Assembly: GCF_018324205.1 (NCBI RefSeq)
Contig: NZ_AP023356.1
Span: 3,551,501 to 3,615,500, forward strand
Direction of reading: 5' to 3'
Source: Actinoplanes ianthinogenes
GTDB lineage: Bacteria > Actinomycetota > Actinomycetes > Mycobacteriales > Micromonosporaceae
Length of the DNA: 64,000 bases
The translations under genes and the position numbers were made by a program. The notes below the pieces were generated by a model that saw nothing but the letters and a program-made list of their open reading frames with translations, searched no databases and was not told the DNA's origin. Position 1 is the stretch's first letter. The number at the start of each line of letters is the position of its first letter. Of the stretch, positions 1 to 8,326 are shown in pieces.

Positions 1-335
1 ACCAGGCGCGGGAAGGTCTGGTCCGACGAGCCGTACTTCTCCTGGCCGGCCGTCAGGTGGTTGCAGCTGCCGTCCACGGTCCGCAGGCCCATCGAGAGCA
101 GCGGGCTGGCCAGCTGGTGGGGTCCGGTGCCGAGCAGCGCGCCACACGGGCCGGTGGCGCTGGTCGTATTGGCGACATGCGCCTCAGCGATCTTGATCTG
201 CTTGAGGATGTAGGCCAGATCGGCCTCGGTGACGGTGAATCCCTGACCGATCGGTGCGGCCTGCGCGGCGGGCGCCACCAGGACCGCGGTGACCAGCATG
301 GCCACCATGACGACGACGGAACGGAGCTTCGGCAA
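1..335 (-). CDS. Secreted haem peroxidase family protein, N-terminal part (runs off the window edge)
   Basis: Only the first 111 codons are in the window; the rest lies to the left. The chosen TTG start at 335 has GGGAGGG about 8 bases upstream. Translation gives a signal peptide (MPKLRSVVVMVAMLV, then APAAQAA) followed by a stretch with LAYILKQIKIAEAHV and GLRTVDGSCNHL then SSDQTFPRL. The GLRTVDG-x-NNL…FGAADxxFPRL pattern is, from memory, typical of the start of bacterial animal-type haem peroxidases, so a secreted haem peroxidase is likely. The haem ligands would lie outside the window and cannot be checked. It follows the multicopper oxidase and the 255-aa protein on the same strand after a 200-bp gap, so it may share their regulation or have its own promoter. 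An internal ATG nine codons later would lose the charged n-region of the signal peptide. Confidence 0.65.
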   Translation of the reverse strand, partial: MPKLRSVVVMVAMLVTAVLVAPAAQAAPIGQGFTVTEADLAYILKQIKIAEAHVANTTSATGPCGALLGTGPHQLASPLLSMGLRTVDGSCNHLTAGQEKYGSSDQTFPRL

Positions 336-535
336 CGGACGCCCTCCCAGGACGACGCGAGATGCCCGTTTAGCACGGGAATTTCGTACATGTTGGGATG
401 GGCGGCTGAGGTCCAGCTTTAGCCGAACTGAAGCAGGCCACCCCGCTTCGCGAGATGGCCTGTTTCCGGTGCGTTCTTCACTTGCTGTCCGCTTCACGCA
501 CGGTCCGCTTGCTGCTTCCGTACGCAAAAACGCGG

Positions 536-1303
536 TCAATGTCCTTGATGTTCTCCGGTGGCATTGAGCTCGGGGACGCCGTTGGAGAGGTCGACACCCT
601 CCCCCGGCGACGTGGCCGAGACGGTCACCCGATCGGCCGAGGTCCCGGCCGCCCGCGCCATCGCCTCCCGGACCTTGCCGATCTCCCCGTCGCTGAGCAG
701 TGGCCCGAAGTAGCCGACGGTCAGCCCGGCCGGCTGCACGGTGGTCACGTAGTGGTTGAGCGAGTCGCTCAGGATGCCCTCGGCGTCCTCGCGCTGCTTG
801 GCCTGCTCCGGCGTCACGCCGGTGGTCATCACCGCGAACGTGACGTCGTGCACCAGCACGTTCTGGGTGATGTAGAAGGCCACGTCACCCGGCTGACGGT
901 CGCGCATGAAGGCCTCGGCGCGCTGCACCGGGACGCCCTCCGGCAGCACGACCGCGACCTCCGGCACCAGGTAGGTGAGCATCTCCTTGCTGAAGACCGC
1001 GAACGACACGTCGGTCAGCTCGCCGATGCCGTCCGCCTTCGCCGCGGCGCGCAGCTCGGCGCGGACGTGCTCGCGGTCGGCGTCCCGGGCCGGGTGCACG
1101 GCGATCGCCGCCCGTTTGCGCACCATCGGCCCGTCGAACGTGGTGGTGGCCCAGTCGTCCCCGGCGTCGTCACTGATCGTGGCGGCCTGCGCCGGCGTCC
1201 CGGCCGGGGGCGTGGCGAACCACCCACCCGACCAGGCCGCCACGCCGACCGCGACCAGCACCATGGCCAGCGTCAGCGCGATCCCGCGCAGCTTGCCCGG
1301 CAT
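536..1303 (-). CDS. Membrane-anchored protein of unknown function, coupled to a multicopper oxidase
   Basis: 255 aa. Residues 5–27 form one hydrophobic segment, an uncleaved anchor or signal peptide; the rest looks like an extracytoplasmic globular domain of about 215 aa. No family was recognised. Its ATG overlaps the TGA of the upstream multicopper oxidase by one base (shared A at 1303), so translation is probably coupled. The C-terminal half contains DVAFYITQNVLVHDVTFAVM and a long helix-like stretch rich in A, E and R. There are no cysteines and no obvious metal-binding motif. The gene lies between an exported oxidase and a secreted peroxidase, which suggests a role at the cell surface in the same process, perhaps as accessory or anchor. 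That role is inference. Confidence 0.75.
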   Translation of the reverse strand: MPGKLRGIALTLAMVLVAVGVAAWSGGWFATPPAGTPAQAATISDDAGDDWATTTFDGPMVRKRAAIAVHPARDADREHVRAELRAAAKADGIGELTDVSFAVFSKEMLTYLVPEVAVVLPEGVPVQRAEAFMRDRQPGDVAFYITQNVLVHDVTFAVMTTGVTPEQAKQREDAEGILSDSLNHYVTTVQPAGLTVGYFGPLLSDGEIGKVREAMARAAGTSADRVTVSATSPGEGVDLSNGVPELNATGEHQGH

Positions 1304-2976
1304 CAGGTGCCCAGCGGGTAGCTGGGCGCGTAGGTCACCGGAACCTCGACCTCGGTCTCGTCCCAGGCCGGGTCCGCGGTGATCGGATTGTTGGTCTCCA
1401 GGTCACCGACCGCGAACTGGATCATCATGTCGCTGTCCTCGTGGACCAGGTTGTGACAGTGCGTCATGTACCGGCCGCCGGCGTTGCCGTCGCCGGTGGT
1501 GAACTGCATGAGCGCCGTGACCGTCTCGTTCTCGCCCAGGTAGAAGACGTCCTTGCCGCCGCCCTCCCACGGATGCGCCTTGCCGTTGGAGGTGGTGTTG
1601 CGCGCGATGATCTGCGCGTCGATCAGGTGGATGTGGAACGAGTGGAACCAGCCGCCGGACTCGTTGACCAGGTCCCAGATCTCCACGTCGTACGGCTTGG
1701 GGTTGCCCAGGACCCGGGTGAACTCGGAGCGCTCGACGTCCGCCCAGGTCTCCCCGTTGACGGTCCACTCGCTGTTCTTGCGCTGCACGCGCAGCCGGCG
1801 CCGGGCGGTGGCCATGTCCGGGGTCAGCTTGTTGACCTCGATCGCGCCCCGGTTGGCGAACGGCTGCGGGCCCAGGTCCAGCGCCGTGGGGATCTGGTAG
1901 GTGTCGGCCGGACCGGAGTCGGCGACCACCTCGAACTGCATGATCTTGCCGGTGTTGGCGAAGTCGACGTTGTTCTTGTTGCTCAGGTTCTGCAACTCGA
2001 TCTTCTGGCCGACCTTGTACTTCCGGAAGTCGATCAGCACCTCGTAGCGCTCGGCGCCGCCCTGCCGCCAGGACTGCACGGCGTTCACCTTCGGCGTCAT
2101 GCCGGCGTCGTTGCCCACCACGTAGAACGGCTCGCCGGTGCTCAGCGCGAACCGGAAGGACCGGGAGATGGTGGCCGCCAGCACCCGGAACCGGTACACC
2201 CGCGGCTTGACCTTCATCTTCGGCCACGGCACGCCGTTGACCAGAATGACGTCGCCCATGTAGCCGGCGTTGCCGTCCGGCTCGAAGGACGCCGAGCCGT
2301 CGGCGTTGAACGAGATGTCGCTGACGATCAGCGGCACGTCGAACTCACCCTGCGGCAATTGCGCCGTCTCGTAGGGATCTTTCAGGTGGTACTGGGCGGC
2401 CAGGCCGGCGTACACGTTCTGCGCGGTGTCCCCATGGTTGTGATCGTGGTACCAAAGGGTCCGTCCCTGCTGCCAGTTCGGGTACTTGTATCGCTTCACC
2501 TGACCGGGTTTTGTCTGATCATTGGCGTACCCGTCGTACTGCGGCAGAGAGGCGGAGCCGTGCAGGTGGGTGACGGTGCTGAACGGACGGCCGTTGAGCG
2601 TGTTCGTGCTCGGCAGGGCGTTGCAGATCCGGACCTCGGTCCGGGTGCCCTGCTGCACCCGGATGGTCGGGCCCGGGAAGATGCCGTTGTAACCGGCGAT
2701 CGTGGTGGTCAGGCCGGGGAGGATGCTCGCGCGTCCGAGCTTCTGGGTGAGCCGGTACTTCTGGAACGGGCCCTTCTCGTCCACGCCCTCCTCGGCCGGC
2801 ATCAGCACCGGCGGCCGGCGGAACAGGTTCGTGTACGGCGTGGGCATGTTCTTGGACGAGAGCTTGCTGGACAGCCCCAGCGCCTCGCCGCCGGCGGTCA
2901 TCACGATCAAGCCACCGCCACCGACCGCCAGCGCGCCCTTCAACAGGTCGCGCCGGCTCAGACTCCCACGTGCCAT
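1303..2976 (-). CDS. Tat-exported multicopper oxidase (CotA/bilirubin-oxidase-like)
   Basis: 557 aa. The N-terminus carries a twin-arginine signal (SRRDLLKG, residues 7–14, then a Gly/Ala-rich hydrophobic stretch), so the folded copper enzyme is probably exported by Tat. The four copper-binding motifs are present and in order: HLHGS at about 137, WYHDHNHG at 175, HSFHIHL at 445 and HCHNLVHED at 506, the last including the Cys that ligates type 1 copper. Length fits three-domain laccase-like oxidases of the CotA, bilirubin oxidase and phenoxazinone synthase type, which oxidise phenolic substrates and reduce O2 to water. The substrate cannot be read from the sequence. RBS GAGGTG lies 5 bases before the ATG. 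It is first in a run with the 255-aa gene and the peroxidase, and is divergent from the SARP-like regulator 68 bp away. Confidence 0.93.
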   Translation of the reverse strand: MARGSLSRRDLLKGALAVGGGGLIVMTAGGEALGLSSKLSSKNMPTPYTNLFRRPPVLMPAEEGVDEKGPFQKYRLTQKLGRASILPGLTTTIAGYNGIFPGPTIRVQQGTRTEVRICNALPSTNTLNGRPFSTVTHLHGSASLPQYDGYANDQTKPGQVKRYKYPNWQQGRTLWYHDHNHGDTAQNVYAGLAAQYHLKDPYETAQLPQGEFDVPLIVSDISFNADGSASFEPDGNAGYMGDVILVNGVPWPKMKVKPRVYRFRVLAATISRSFRFALSTGEPFYVVGNDAGMTPKVNAVQSWRQGGAERYEVLIDFRKYKVGQKIELQNLSNKNNVDFANTGKIMQFEVVADSGPADTYQIPTALDLGPQPFANRGAIEVNKLTPDMATARRRLRVQRKNSEWTVNGETWADVERSEFTRVLGNPKPYDVEIWDLVNESGGWFHSFHIHLIDAQIIARNTTSNGKAHPWEGGGKDVFYLGENETVTALMQFTTGDGNAGGRYMTHCHNLVHEDSDMMIQFAVGDLETNNPITADPAWDETEVEVPVTYAPSYPLGT

Positions 2977-3044
2977 CGGTCACCTCTTCTTCGCATGGCT
3001 TGCACAGGGATCAGCACCGTAGAAACACGCACTGAGGGGTTCCG

Positions 3045-4826
3045 TTGGCGATGCTGAGGTCGTCTTCTCAAGTCCGGCGCGGATCGGGCGATCTCCAGAA
3101 CGTGGGACTGCGCGTCAGCGTTCTTGGACAACTCACCGTCACCGACGGTGCGGGCGCTGTGCTGCCCGCCGGTGAGCTGCCGCGCCGTGCCCGTCAGGTG
3201 CTGGCCGTGCTGGCCGCCCGGCACGACCGGATCCAGTCGAAGGACGCGCTGGCCGACGCGGTGTGGGGCGAGGACCTGCCGGGCAACCACGCGGGCGCGC
3301 TGGAGCACTACGTCTCGGTGATCCGCCGCCGGCTTCAGCCGCAGGGCTCCCCGGCGAACTGGTTCATCGTGACCCGCAGCGGCGGCTACCTGTTCGACAC
3401 CGGCCGCGCCTGTCTCGACCTGGCCGACCTGCGGCAGCTGCTGCGCAAGCTGGACTCGCTGCCGCCCGGCGAGCAGCGGCTGCCGGTGCACGAGCAGATC
3501 CTGGAGCTGGCCCGGGAGCTGCCGTTCCCGGAGGACCCGTACGCCGACTGGGCCGACCCGGTCCGCGCCGAGGTCTCCGTCGCCGCGGTGAACGCCCTGC
3601 TCAAGCTGGCCGACGCGGCCCTCGCCCAGGACGCCCCGCGCTCGCTGCGGCTGGCCCAGGAGGCGATCGAGCTCAACCCGTTCCTGGAGTCCAGCTATCA
3701 GGCCGCGATGACCGCGGCGGTGGCGATGGGCCGCCCGGACGACGCGCTGCGCATCTTCGAGCGCTGCCGGCAGGTGCTGGACAGCGAGCTGGGCGTGGCG
3801 CCCTCGGCCGAGCTGGCCCAGATCAAGCGGGAGGTGCTGGCCAGCCGGTCGACCGAGGCGCCACCGCCGGCCCCGCCGCCGGTCGCCGCCCCCGCGCCGC
3901 ACGTCCCGGTCGTGCCCAGCGAGCGTTTCCTGGGCCGGGTCGCCGAGATCCGTCTGATGCTGGAGCCGGAGACGCCTCCGGTGGTGCACATCGTCGGGCC
4001 GAGCGGCACCGGCAAGTCGGCGTTCCTGACCGAGCTGGGCCGGCACGCGCCGGGCCGGGTCGGGATCGGGGACGCCGGGCCGGCCGTCGGCGTGCTGCGC
4101 CTGGCCTGGCTGCGCAGCGCGCTGACCGACCTGGACGCGAAGCCCGAGGCGATCGAGGCGGTCGAGCGGGCGCAGCCCGACCAGCCGCTGGACCAGGCCG
4201 CCCTGGAACTGATCGCGACCACCTTCGACCGAGCCGAGCAGGTCTACCTGGCCGTCGACGACGCCCGGGACCTGGACGCGGCCAGCGTCGCGGAGCTGGC
4301 CTGGCTGAGCCGGCACTGCCCGGCGCTGCGGCTGGTGCTGGCCTACGAGTACCCGTCGCAGATCGCCGGGCGGCCGGTCGCCGGGCTGGGCACCCCGGTG
4401 GTGCTGCGGCTCAGCCCGCTCACCGCCGAGGAACTGGCGCCGCTCGGCGACCCCGGCCTGCGTGAGCTGACCGGCGGGATCCCGGCCCTGGTCGCGGTGG
4501 CCCGGCGGTCGCACGAGGTGGCGAGCGCGGTGGCCATGCAGATCGCCCGCCGGCGTACCGAGTGGATGCCGTCGCTGGCCTGGGAGGTGCTGCGGGTCAC
4601 CGCGGTGCTCGGCGACCTGGGCGCCGCCGAGCTGGCGACGCTCACCGGGCAGCCGGTCACCGACGTGCTGGCCGCCGTCGACGCCCTCGTGCACGCGTGC
4701 CTGCTGAGCGAGGGCCCGAACGGGCAGGTCGGGCACGCGAGCACGCTGGTGCGCGAGGCCGTGGCCGCTCAGGTCTCCGCCGCGACCGGGATCTACCTGC
4801 GCAAACAGTTGGCGGCGGCCTCCTGA
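3045..4826 (+). CDS. SARP/AfsR-like transcriptional regulator with BTAD and ATPase domain
   Basis: 593 aa. Residues about 22–105 look like an OmpR-type winged helix (LRVSVLGQLTV … ALEHYVSVIRRRL … GGYLFD). A bacterial transcriptional activation domain follows (about 110–265, ending ELGVAPSAELAQIKREVLA), then a Pro/Ala linker and an AAA-type ATPase with Walker A GPSGTGKS near residue 318 and a possible Walker B at VYLAVDDARD. This is the AfsR/SARP-regulator layout but shorter, with no C-terminal TPR block. Translation may start at TTG 3045 or ATG 3051; GAGGGG at 3034–3039 serves either. Divergence from the multicopper oxidase with a shared 68-bp upstream region suggests it controls that cluster, which is inference. 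A terminator hairpin overlaps its stop codon. Confidence 0.85.
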   Translation: MAMLRSSSQVRRGSGDLQNVGLRVSVLGQLTVTDGAGAVLPAGELPRRARQVLAVLAARHDRIQSKDALADAVWGEDLPGNHAGALEHYVSVIRRRLQPQGSPANWFIVTRSGGYLFDTGRACLDLADLRQLLRKLDSLPPGEQRLPVHEQILELARELPFPEDPYADWADPVRAEVSVAAVNALLKLADAALAQDAPRSLRLAQEAIELNPFLESSYQAAMTAAVAMGRPDDALRIFERCRQVLDSELGVAPSAELAQIKREVLASRSTEAPPPAPPPVAAPAPHVPVVPSERFLGRVAEIRLMLEPETPPVVHIVGPSGTGKSAFLTELGRHAPGRVGIGDAGPAVGVLRLAWLRSALTDLDAKPEAIEAVERAQPDQPLDQAALELIATTFDRAEQVYLAVDDARDLDAASVAELAWLSRHCPALRLVLAYEYPSQIAGRPVAGLGTPVVLRLSPLTAEELAPLGDPGLRELTGGIPALVAVARRSHEVASAVAMQIARRRTEWMPSLAWEVLRVTAVLGDLGAAELATLTGQPVTDVLAAVDALVHACLLSEGPNGQVGHASTLVREAVAAQVSAATGIYLRKQLAAAS

Positions 4827-4840
4827 GGGAGACCGCCGCC
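4811..4840. terminator. Hairpin terminator between convergent genes
   Basis: GGCGGCGGCCTCC (4811–4823), loop TGAG, then GGAGACCGCCGCC (4828–4840): 13-bp arms with one mismatch. It includes the stop codon of the SARP-like gene and lies 20 bp from the stop of the opposing PKD gene, so it can stop transcription from both sides. There is no clear U-run, as is usual in high-GC actinobacteria. Confidence 0.7.
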
Positions 4841-4860
4841 AGTATTGCCGTGCCGGGTGC

Positions 4861-6990
4861 CTAGTTGGTGACGGTGACCGCCTGGGCGAGCGCCACCCCG
4901 CCGGTCGAGGTGACCAGGCTGATCGTCCGGACCGCGCCCGGCTGCGGGCCGGTGACCCGGATGCTGAACGCGCCGGTGGCGTCCACCGGGCCGGTCCCGA
5001 TCACCCGGCCGGTGAGGGTGTCACCCAGCACCGCGGTGATCCGCTGCCCGGCGATCAGGCTGCTGGTGCCGCTGATCCGCCATTCGTTGTTCCCGGTCCG
5101 GTAACGGGTCGTGATCCCACCGGGGAAGCTCTCCGCCGCCGGCCGGACGGTGACCCGGTCGGTGGTGGCGCCGCTCGGGTTGGTCACGGTCAGCTCGAGC
5201 ACCACCGGGTCGTTGTTGTAGACGAAGGTGGCGTTCGGGCCGGGCGACGCGGGCAGCGCCTGCACCGGGAAGGTGAAGCCCGGCTTCGCCGAGGCGGCGC
5301 CCACGAGGGTCACGGCCGGGCCGGACACCTGCTTCCAGGCGTACGTCTCGACTCCGGTCGACGCGGACCCGTCCAGGGTGACCGCCTTGCCGCGGACCAC
5401 GGTCTGGTCCGCTCCGGCCTCCGCGGTCGGCGTGGCGGCCGCGGTCACCGTCACGGACACCGTGGCCGGCAGGCCCTCGCCGCCCGGACCGGTCACGATC
5501 AGCTGGAACGCGTAGTCACCGGGCTCGGTCGGCACGAACGACGCCGACGCCGTGGTGCCGCCGGTCAGGGTCACCGCCGGGCCGGCGGTCTGGGTCCACC
5601 GGTACGAGTCGATCTCGCCGGTCGACCCGGTGCCGTCCAGCTTGACGACCTGGTTGACCACCGAGGTCCGGTCCGCGGTGGCCCCGGCGACCGGAACACC
5701 CGGGCCGAACACGGCACCCGAGCCGGTCAGGGACGCGGTGGCGACGCCGCCGCTCGACGAGGTCACGGTGATCGCGGCCGGGGGCGCCTTCACGCCGGTG
5801 AACGGCTGACCGGTGATCGGGCCGTACCCGGTCACGCTCAGCACGCCCGGGGTGTCGTCCCGGTCGCTGCTGCTCGCGGCCACGGTCAGGGTCTCCGCGT
5901 CGGCGTCGTACTCGGCCTTGGTGACCTGCACGACGTCGACCAGCTTGCGGGTCTTCTTGGCCATCGGGCGGTCCTGGGCGTTGACCACCTCGATGGTGGG
6001 GTTCGCCGGCAGCGACCCGGTCAGCGGGAACCGGCCGTAGTAGTGACCGTCGCCCGAGCCGCGCAGCCGGGTGCCGCGAATGCCGAGCGCCGGGTTGTTG
6101 GCGACCTCGATGACCTGGTCGGGCTCGCTGGTGGCGTACACCTCGACCACGCCCTTGCCGTCCGAGCCGGTGGTGTAGGTGGCCTGGTCGACGTCGACGC
6201 CGGCGTTGGTGGCGTACCGGCCCTGGACGCTGAAGGTGTCGGTGAAGCCGACCTGGGAGAGCGTCGCGCCGGTCCGCGGGTCGAGCTCCTCGATCCGCAC
6301 GAAGTTGGTGCCGTACGGGCTGCCGACCACCTTGTGCTCGACGCCCGGGTCGCCGGTGTAGCCGGCCGGGGCGGCCGGGCCGACCGACGGGTCCCACTTC
6401 AGGAACGGGCCGACCCGGCCGTTCAGCACCTGGCCGAACGCGCCGGGCGTGGTGCCGGCGTCCTCGGTCATCCGGACGCCCTTGTCGTCGGCGGTGAGGT
6501 CGTCGATGCCGTACGGATGGGTGATCCGGAACCGCTTGCCGGCGGCGGCCGGGAACCGGATGCGGACCCGGCCGAAGACCATCTGGTCACCCGGCACGAC
6601 CGCGTCGTTGGCCCAGGCACCCTCGACGTTCAGGCCGATCACGGCCTTGGAACCGTCGTTGAGGGTCAGCGTGGCGTCGACCAGCTGGTAGAAGAACTCG
6701 CCCGGGAAGTTGTCCGGGTAGGAGACCGGCAGGTCGGGGTTGGGCACCTCGTCCGGCAGGGTGGCGCAGAGCGGGTCGTCCAGGGTCGTGCAGGCCTCCA
6801 GGCGGGCGCCGGTGCTGTCCCGGTACCAGGAGGGGAAGCCGTGCTCGGCGATCGGGCCGACCTGGGTGAGCCGGCCGTCGCGGGCGGTCGGCGGAGTGAC
6901 CACGGTGGCGTTGGCGCTCCCCGCGAGCGGCGCGACAACCGCCAGCGTCACCCCGGCGGTGATCGACCATCGCAGCAGATGGTTTTTCAT
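4861..6990 (-). CDS. Secreted multi-domain protein with PKD/Ig-like repeats
   Basis: 709 aa from ATG 6990, which has GAGGAGT 4 bases upstream. Signal peptide: MKNHLLRW, hydrophobic core, cleavage near GSANA-TVV. The N-terminal ~370 residues form an unrecognised domain (starts WYRDSTGARLEACTTLDDP; Ala/Val/Gly-rich). Then come an Ig-like stretch and two PKD-type domains, each with the pattern VxLDGTGSTG…YRWTQTAGPAVTL and VTLDGSASTG…YAWKQVSGPAVTL. The last ~90 residues resemble another β-sandwich (ITTRYRTGNNEWRISG…). There is no sortase signal or C-terminal TM, so it is probably free or wall-associated. PKD domains usually serve in adhesion or spacing, so this may be a surface or matrix protein. 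It is divergent from a LacI regulator that may control it. A perfect inverted repeat lies in its leader. Confidence 0.8.
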   Translation of the reverse strand: MKNHLLRWSITAGVTLAVVAPLAGSANATVVTPPTARDGRLTQVGPIAEHGFPSWYRDSTGARLEACTTLDDPLCATLPDEVPNPDLPVSYPDNFPGEFFYQLVDATLTLNDGSKAVIGLNVEGAWANDAVVPGDQMVFGRVRIRFPAAAGKRFRITHPYGIDDLTADDKGVRMTEDAGTTPGAFGQVLNGRVGPFLKWDPSVGPAAPAGYTGDPGVEHKVVGSPYGTNFVRIEELDPRTGATLSQVGFTDTFSVQGRYATNAGVDVDQATYTTGSDGKGVVEVYATSEPDQVIEVANNPALGIRGTRLRGSGDGHYYGRFPLTGSLPANPTIEVVNAQDRPMAKKTRKLVDVVQVTKAEYDADAETLTVAASSSDRDDTPGVLSVTGYGPITGQPFTGVKAPPAAITVTSSSGGVATASLTGSGAVFGPGVPVAGATADRTSVVNQVVKLDGTGSTGEIDSYRWTQTAGPAVTLTGGTTASASFVPTEPGDYAFQLIVTGPGGEGLPATVSVTVTAAATPTAEAGADQTVVRGKAVTLDGSASTGVETYAWKQVSGPAVTLVGAASAKPGFTFPVQALPASPGPNATFVYNNDPVVLELTVTNPSGATTDRVTVRPAAESFPGGITTRYRTGNNEWRISGTSSLIAGQRITAVLGDTLTGRVIGTGPVDATGAFSIRVTGPQPGAVRTISLVTSTGGVALAQAVTVTN

Positions 6991-7006
6991 CGGACTCCTC
7001 GGTTTT

Positions 7007-7027
7007 GTCAAGGTGCGCCACCTTGAC
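7007..7027. promoter_or_regulatory. Perfect inverted repeat in the leader of the PKD-protein gene
   Basis: GTCAAGGTG (7007–7015), CGC, CACCTTGAC (7019–7027): 9-bp arms with no mismatch. It lies 17 bp before the ATG of the minus-strand gene and only a few bases from its ribosome binding site. It could be a repressor operator or, in RNA, a hairpin near the RBS. An additional short palindrome GTAAG-G-CTTAC lies at 7108–7118. Which protein binds is unknown. Confidence 0.5.
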
Positions 7028-7161
7028 GGGCCGGACCGAGGACCGGCTCTCGGAAAACTGAGTGATTCCTGAGTCCTCTCTGGCAAATCCCTTGGGGCCG
7101 GAAATCCGTAAGGCTTACCCGACGACGCCCCCGAGAGGGTTCTCGATTGATCTCCCGCCGA

Positions 7162-7175
7162 CTTAACCGGTCAAG
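7162..7175. promoter_or_regulatory. Candidate LacI-family operator
   Basis: CTTAACCGGTCAAG is palindromic at 12 of 14 positions around a central CG, the usual layout of LacI-family operators. It lies 57 bp upstream of the LacI gene, between it and the divergent PKD gene, so autoregulation and control of the neighbour are both possible. Confidence 0.4.
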
Positions 7176-7231
7176 TACACTCACTACACACGTCGGCTGG
7201 CTAAACTCGGCGGGACCTGAGGAGACTGAGT

Positions 7232-8248
7232 TTGAAACGGCCCACGATCGCCGACATCGCCCGGCGAGCGGGCGTGTCCAAAGGCGCCGTGTCCTACGCC
7301 TTGAACGGGCAGCCCGGTGTCTCCGAGGCCACCCGCAAACGGATCCTCGCCATCGCGCAGGAGATCGGCTTCAACGCCAACAGCGCCGCCCGCGCGCTCT
7401 CCGGGGCACGGGCCCGCGCCGTCGGCCTGACCCTCTGCCGGCCCGCCCGGATCCTCGGCATCGAGCCCTGGTTCATGGGCCTGATCAGCGGTTTCGAGGC
7501 CGAGCTCGGCGCACAGTCCTACGCCCTGACGCTCCAGGTGGTGGCCACCCCGGAGCAGGAGGTGGAGGTCTACCGCCGCTGGTGGGGCGAGCGCCGGATC
7601 GACGGCGTGATCGTCACCGACCTCCGCGAGCACGACATCCGCATGCCGGTGCTCCAGCAGCTCCAGCTGCCCGCCGTCGTGCTCGGCGGCTCCGGCGACG
7701 CCGGCGGGGTGACCCAGATCTGGTCCGACGACGGCGGCGCGATCACCGAGGCGGTGCGCTACCTGGTGGCGCTCGGCCACTCCCGGATCGCCCGGGTCAG
7801 CGGCATGCCCGACCTGCTGCATACCCAGGTCCGCACGAGCGCGTTCAACGACGTCTGCGCGTCGCTGGGGCTGGGCGACGCGGTGACCGTGCCGGCCGAT
7901 TACACCGGCGAGGAGGGCAGCCGGGCCACCCGGCGGCTGCTGATCGGCGGCGACCGGCCGACCGCGATCATCTATGACAACGACGTGATGGCGGTGGCCG
8001 GGCTGGCCGTGGCGCAGGAGATGGGGCTGTCCGTGCCGGGCGACCTGTCGATCGTGGCCTGGGACGACTCGCCGCTGTGCAGCCTGGTGCACCCGTCGCT
8101 GACCGCGCTCAGCCGGGACGTCTCGGGTTACGGCGCGCAGGCCGCGCGGGAGCTGCTGAACGCGATCGACGGCAAGAAGGTGGGGAACGTCAAGGCGCAG
8201 ACGGCGCACCTGACGCCGCGCGGGAGCACCGCCCCACCGCGCTCCTGA
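7232..8248 (+). CDS. LacI-family transcriptional regulator
   Basis: 338 aa. The N-terminal helix-turn-helix is typical (TIADIARRAGVSKGAVSYAL, residues 5–24; hinge helix near SAARALSGARARAVGLTL), followed by a periplasmic-binding-protein-like sensor domain (…DGVIVTDLR…, …PTAIIYDNDVMAVAGLAVAQ…, …DLSIVAWDDSPL…). Start is TTG 7232 with TGAGGAG 7 bases upstream. The ligand is probably a sugar or related small molecule but cannot be read. No sugar-use genes sit next to it; the nearest partner is the divergent PKD surface protein, with a candidate operator between. It converges on the GGDEF-EAL gene. Confidence 0.92.
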   Translation: MKRPTIADIARRAGVSKGAVSYALNGQPGVSEATRKRILAIAQEIGFNANSAARALSGARARAVGLTLCRPARILGIEPWFMGLISGFEAELGAQSYALTLQVVATPEQEVEVYRRWWGERRIDGVIVTDLREHDIRMPVLQQLQLPAVVLGGSGDAGGVTQIWSDDGGAITEAVRYLVALGHSRIARVSGMPDLLHTQVRTSAFNDVCASLGLGDAVTVPADYTGEEGSRATRRLLIGGDRPTAIIYDNDVMAVAGLAVAQEMGLSVPGDLSIVAWDDSPLCSLVHPSLTALSRDVSGYGAQAARELLNAIDGKKVGNVKAQTAHLTPRGSTAPPRS

Positions 8249-8326
8249 GCCGGGGTTTCACGGGGCTCCCCGCCGTACCGTAAGCATTTGATCCGGCGTC
8301 TTTGATCTTTTGGGCGCGCGGCGCGC

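Noticed and set aside
1441-3057. Long plus-strand open frame opposite the multicopper oxidase
   Set aside because: It is antisense to a clear gene, has low-complexity Arg/Gly/Val/Asp composition typical of a GC-rich shadow frame, and no RBS or family match.
2958-4736. Long minus-strand open frame opposite the SARP-like regulator
   Set aside because: Composition rich in Arg, Gln, Gly and His with no motif; the plus-strand gene has recognisable domains.
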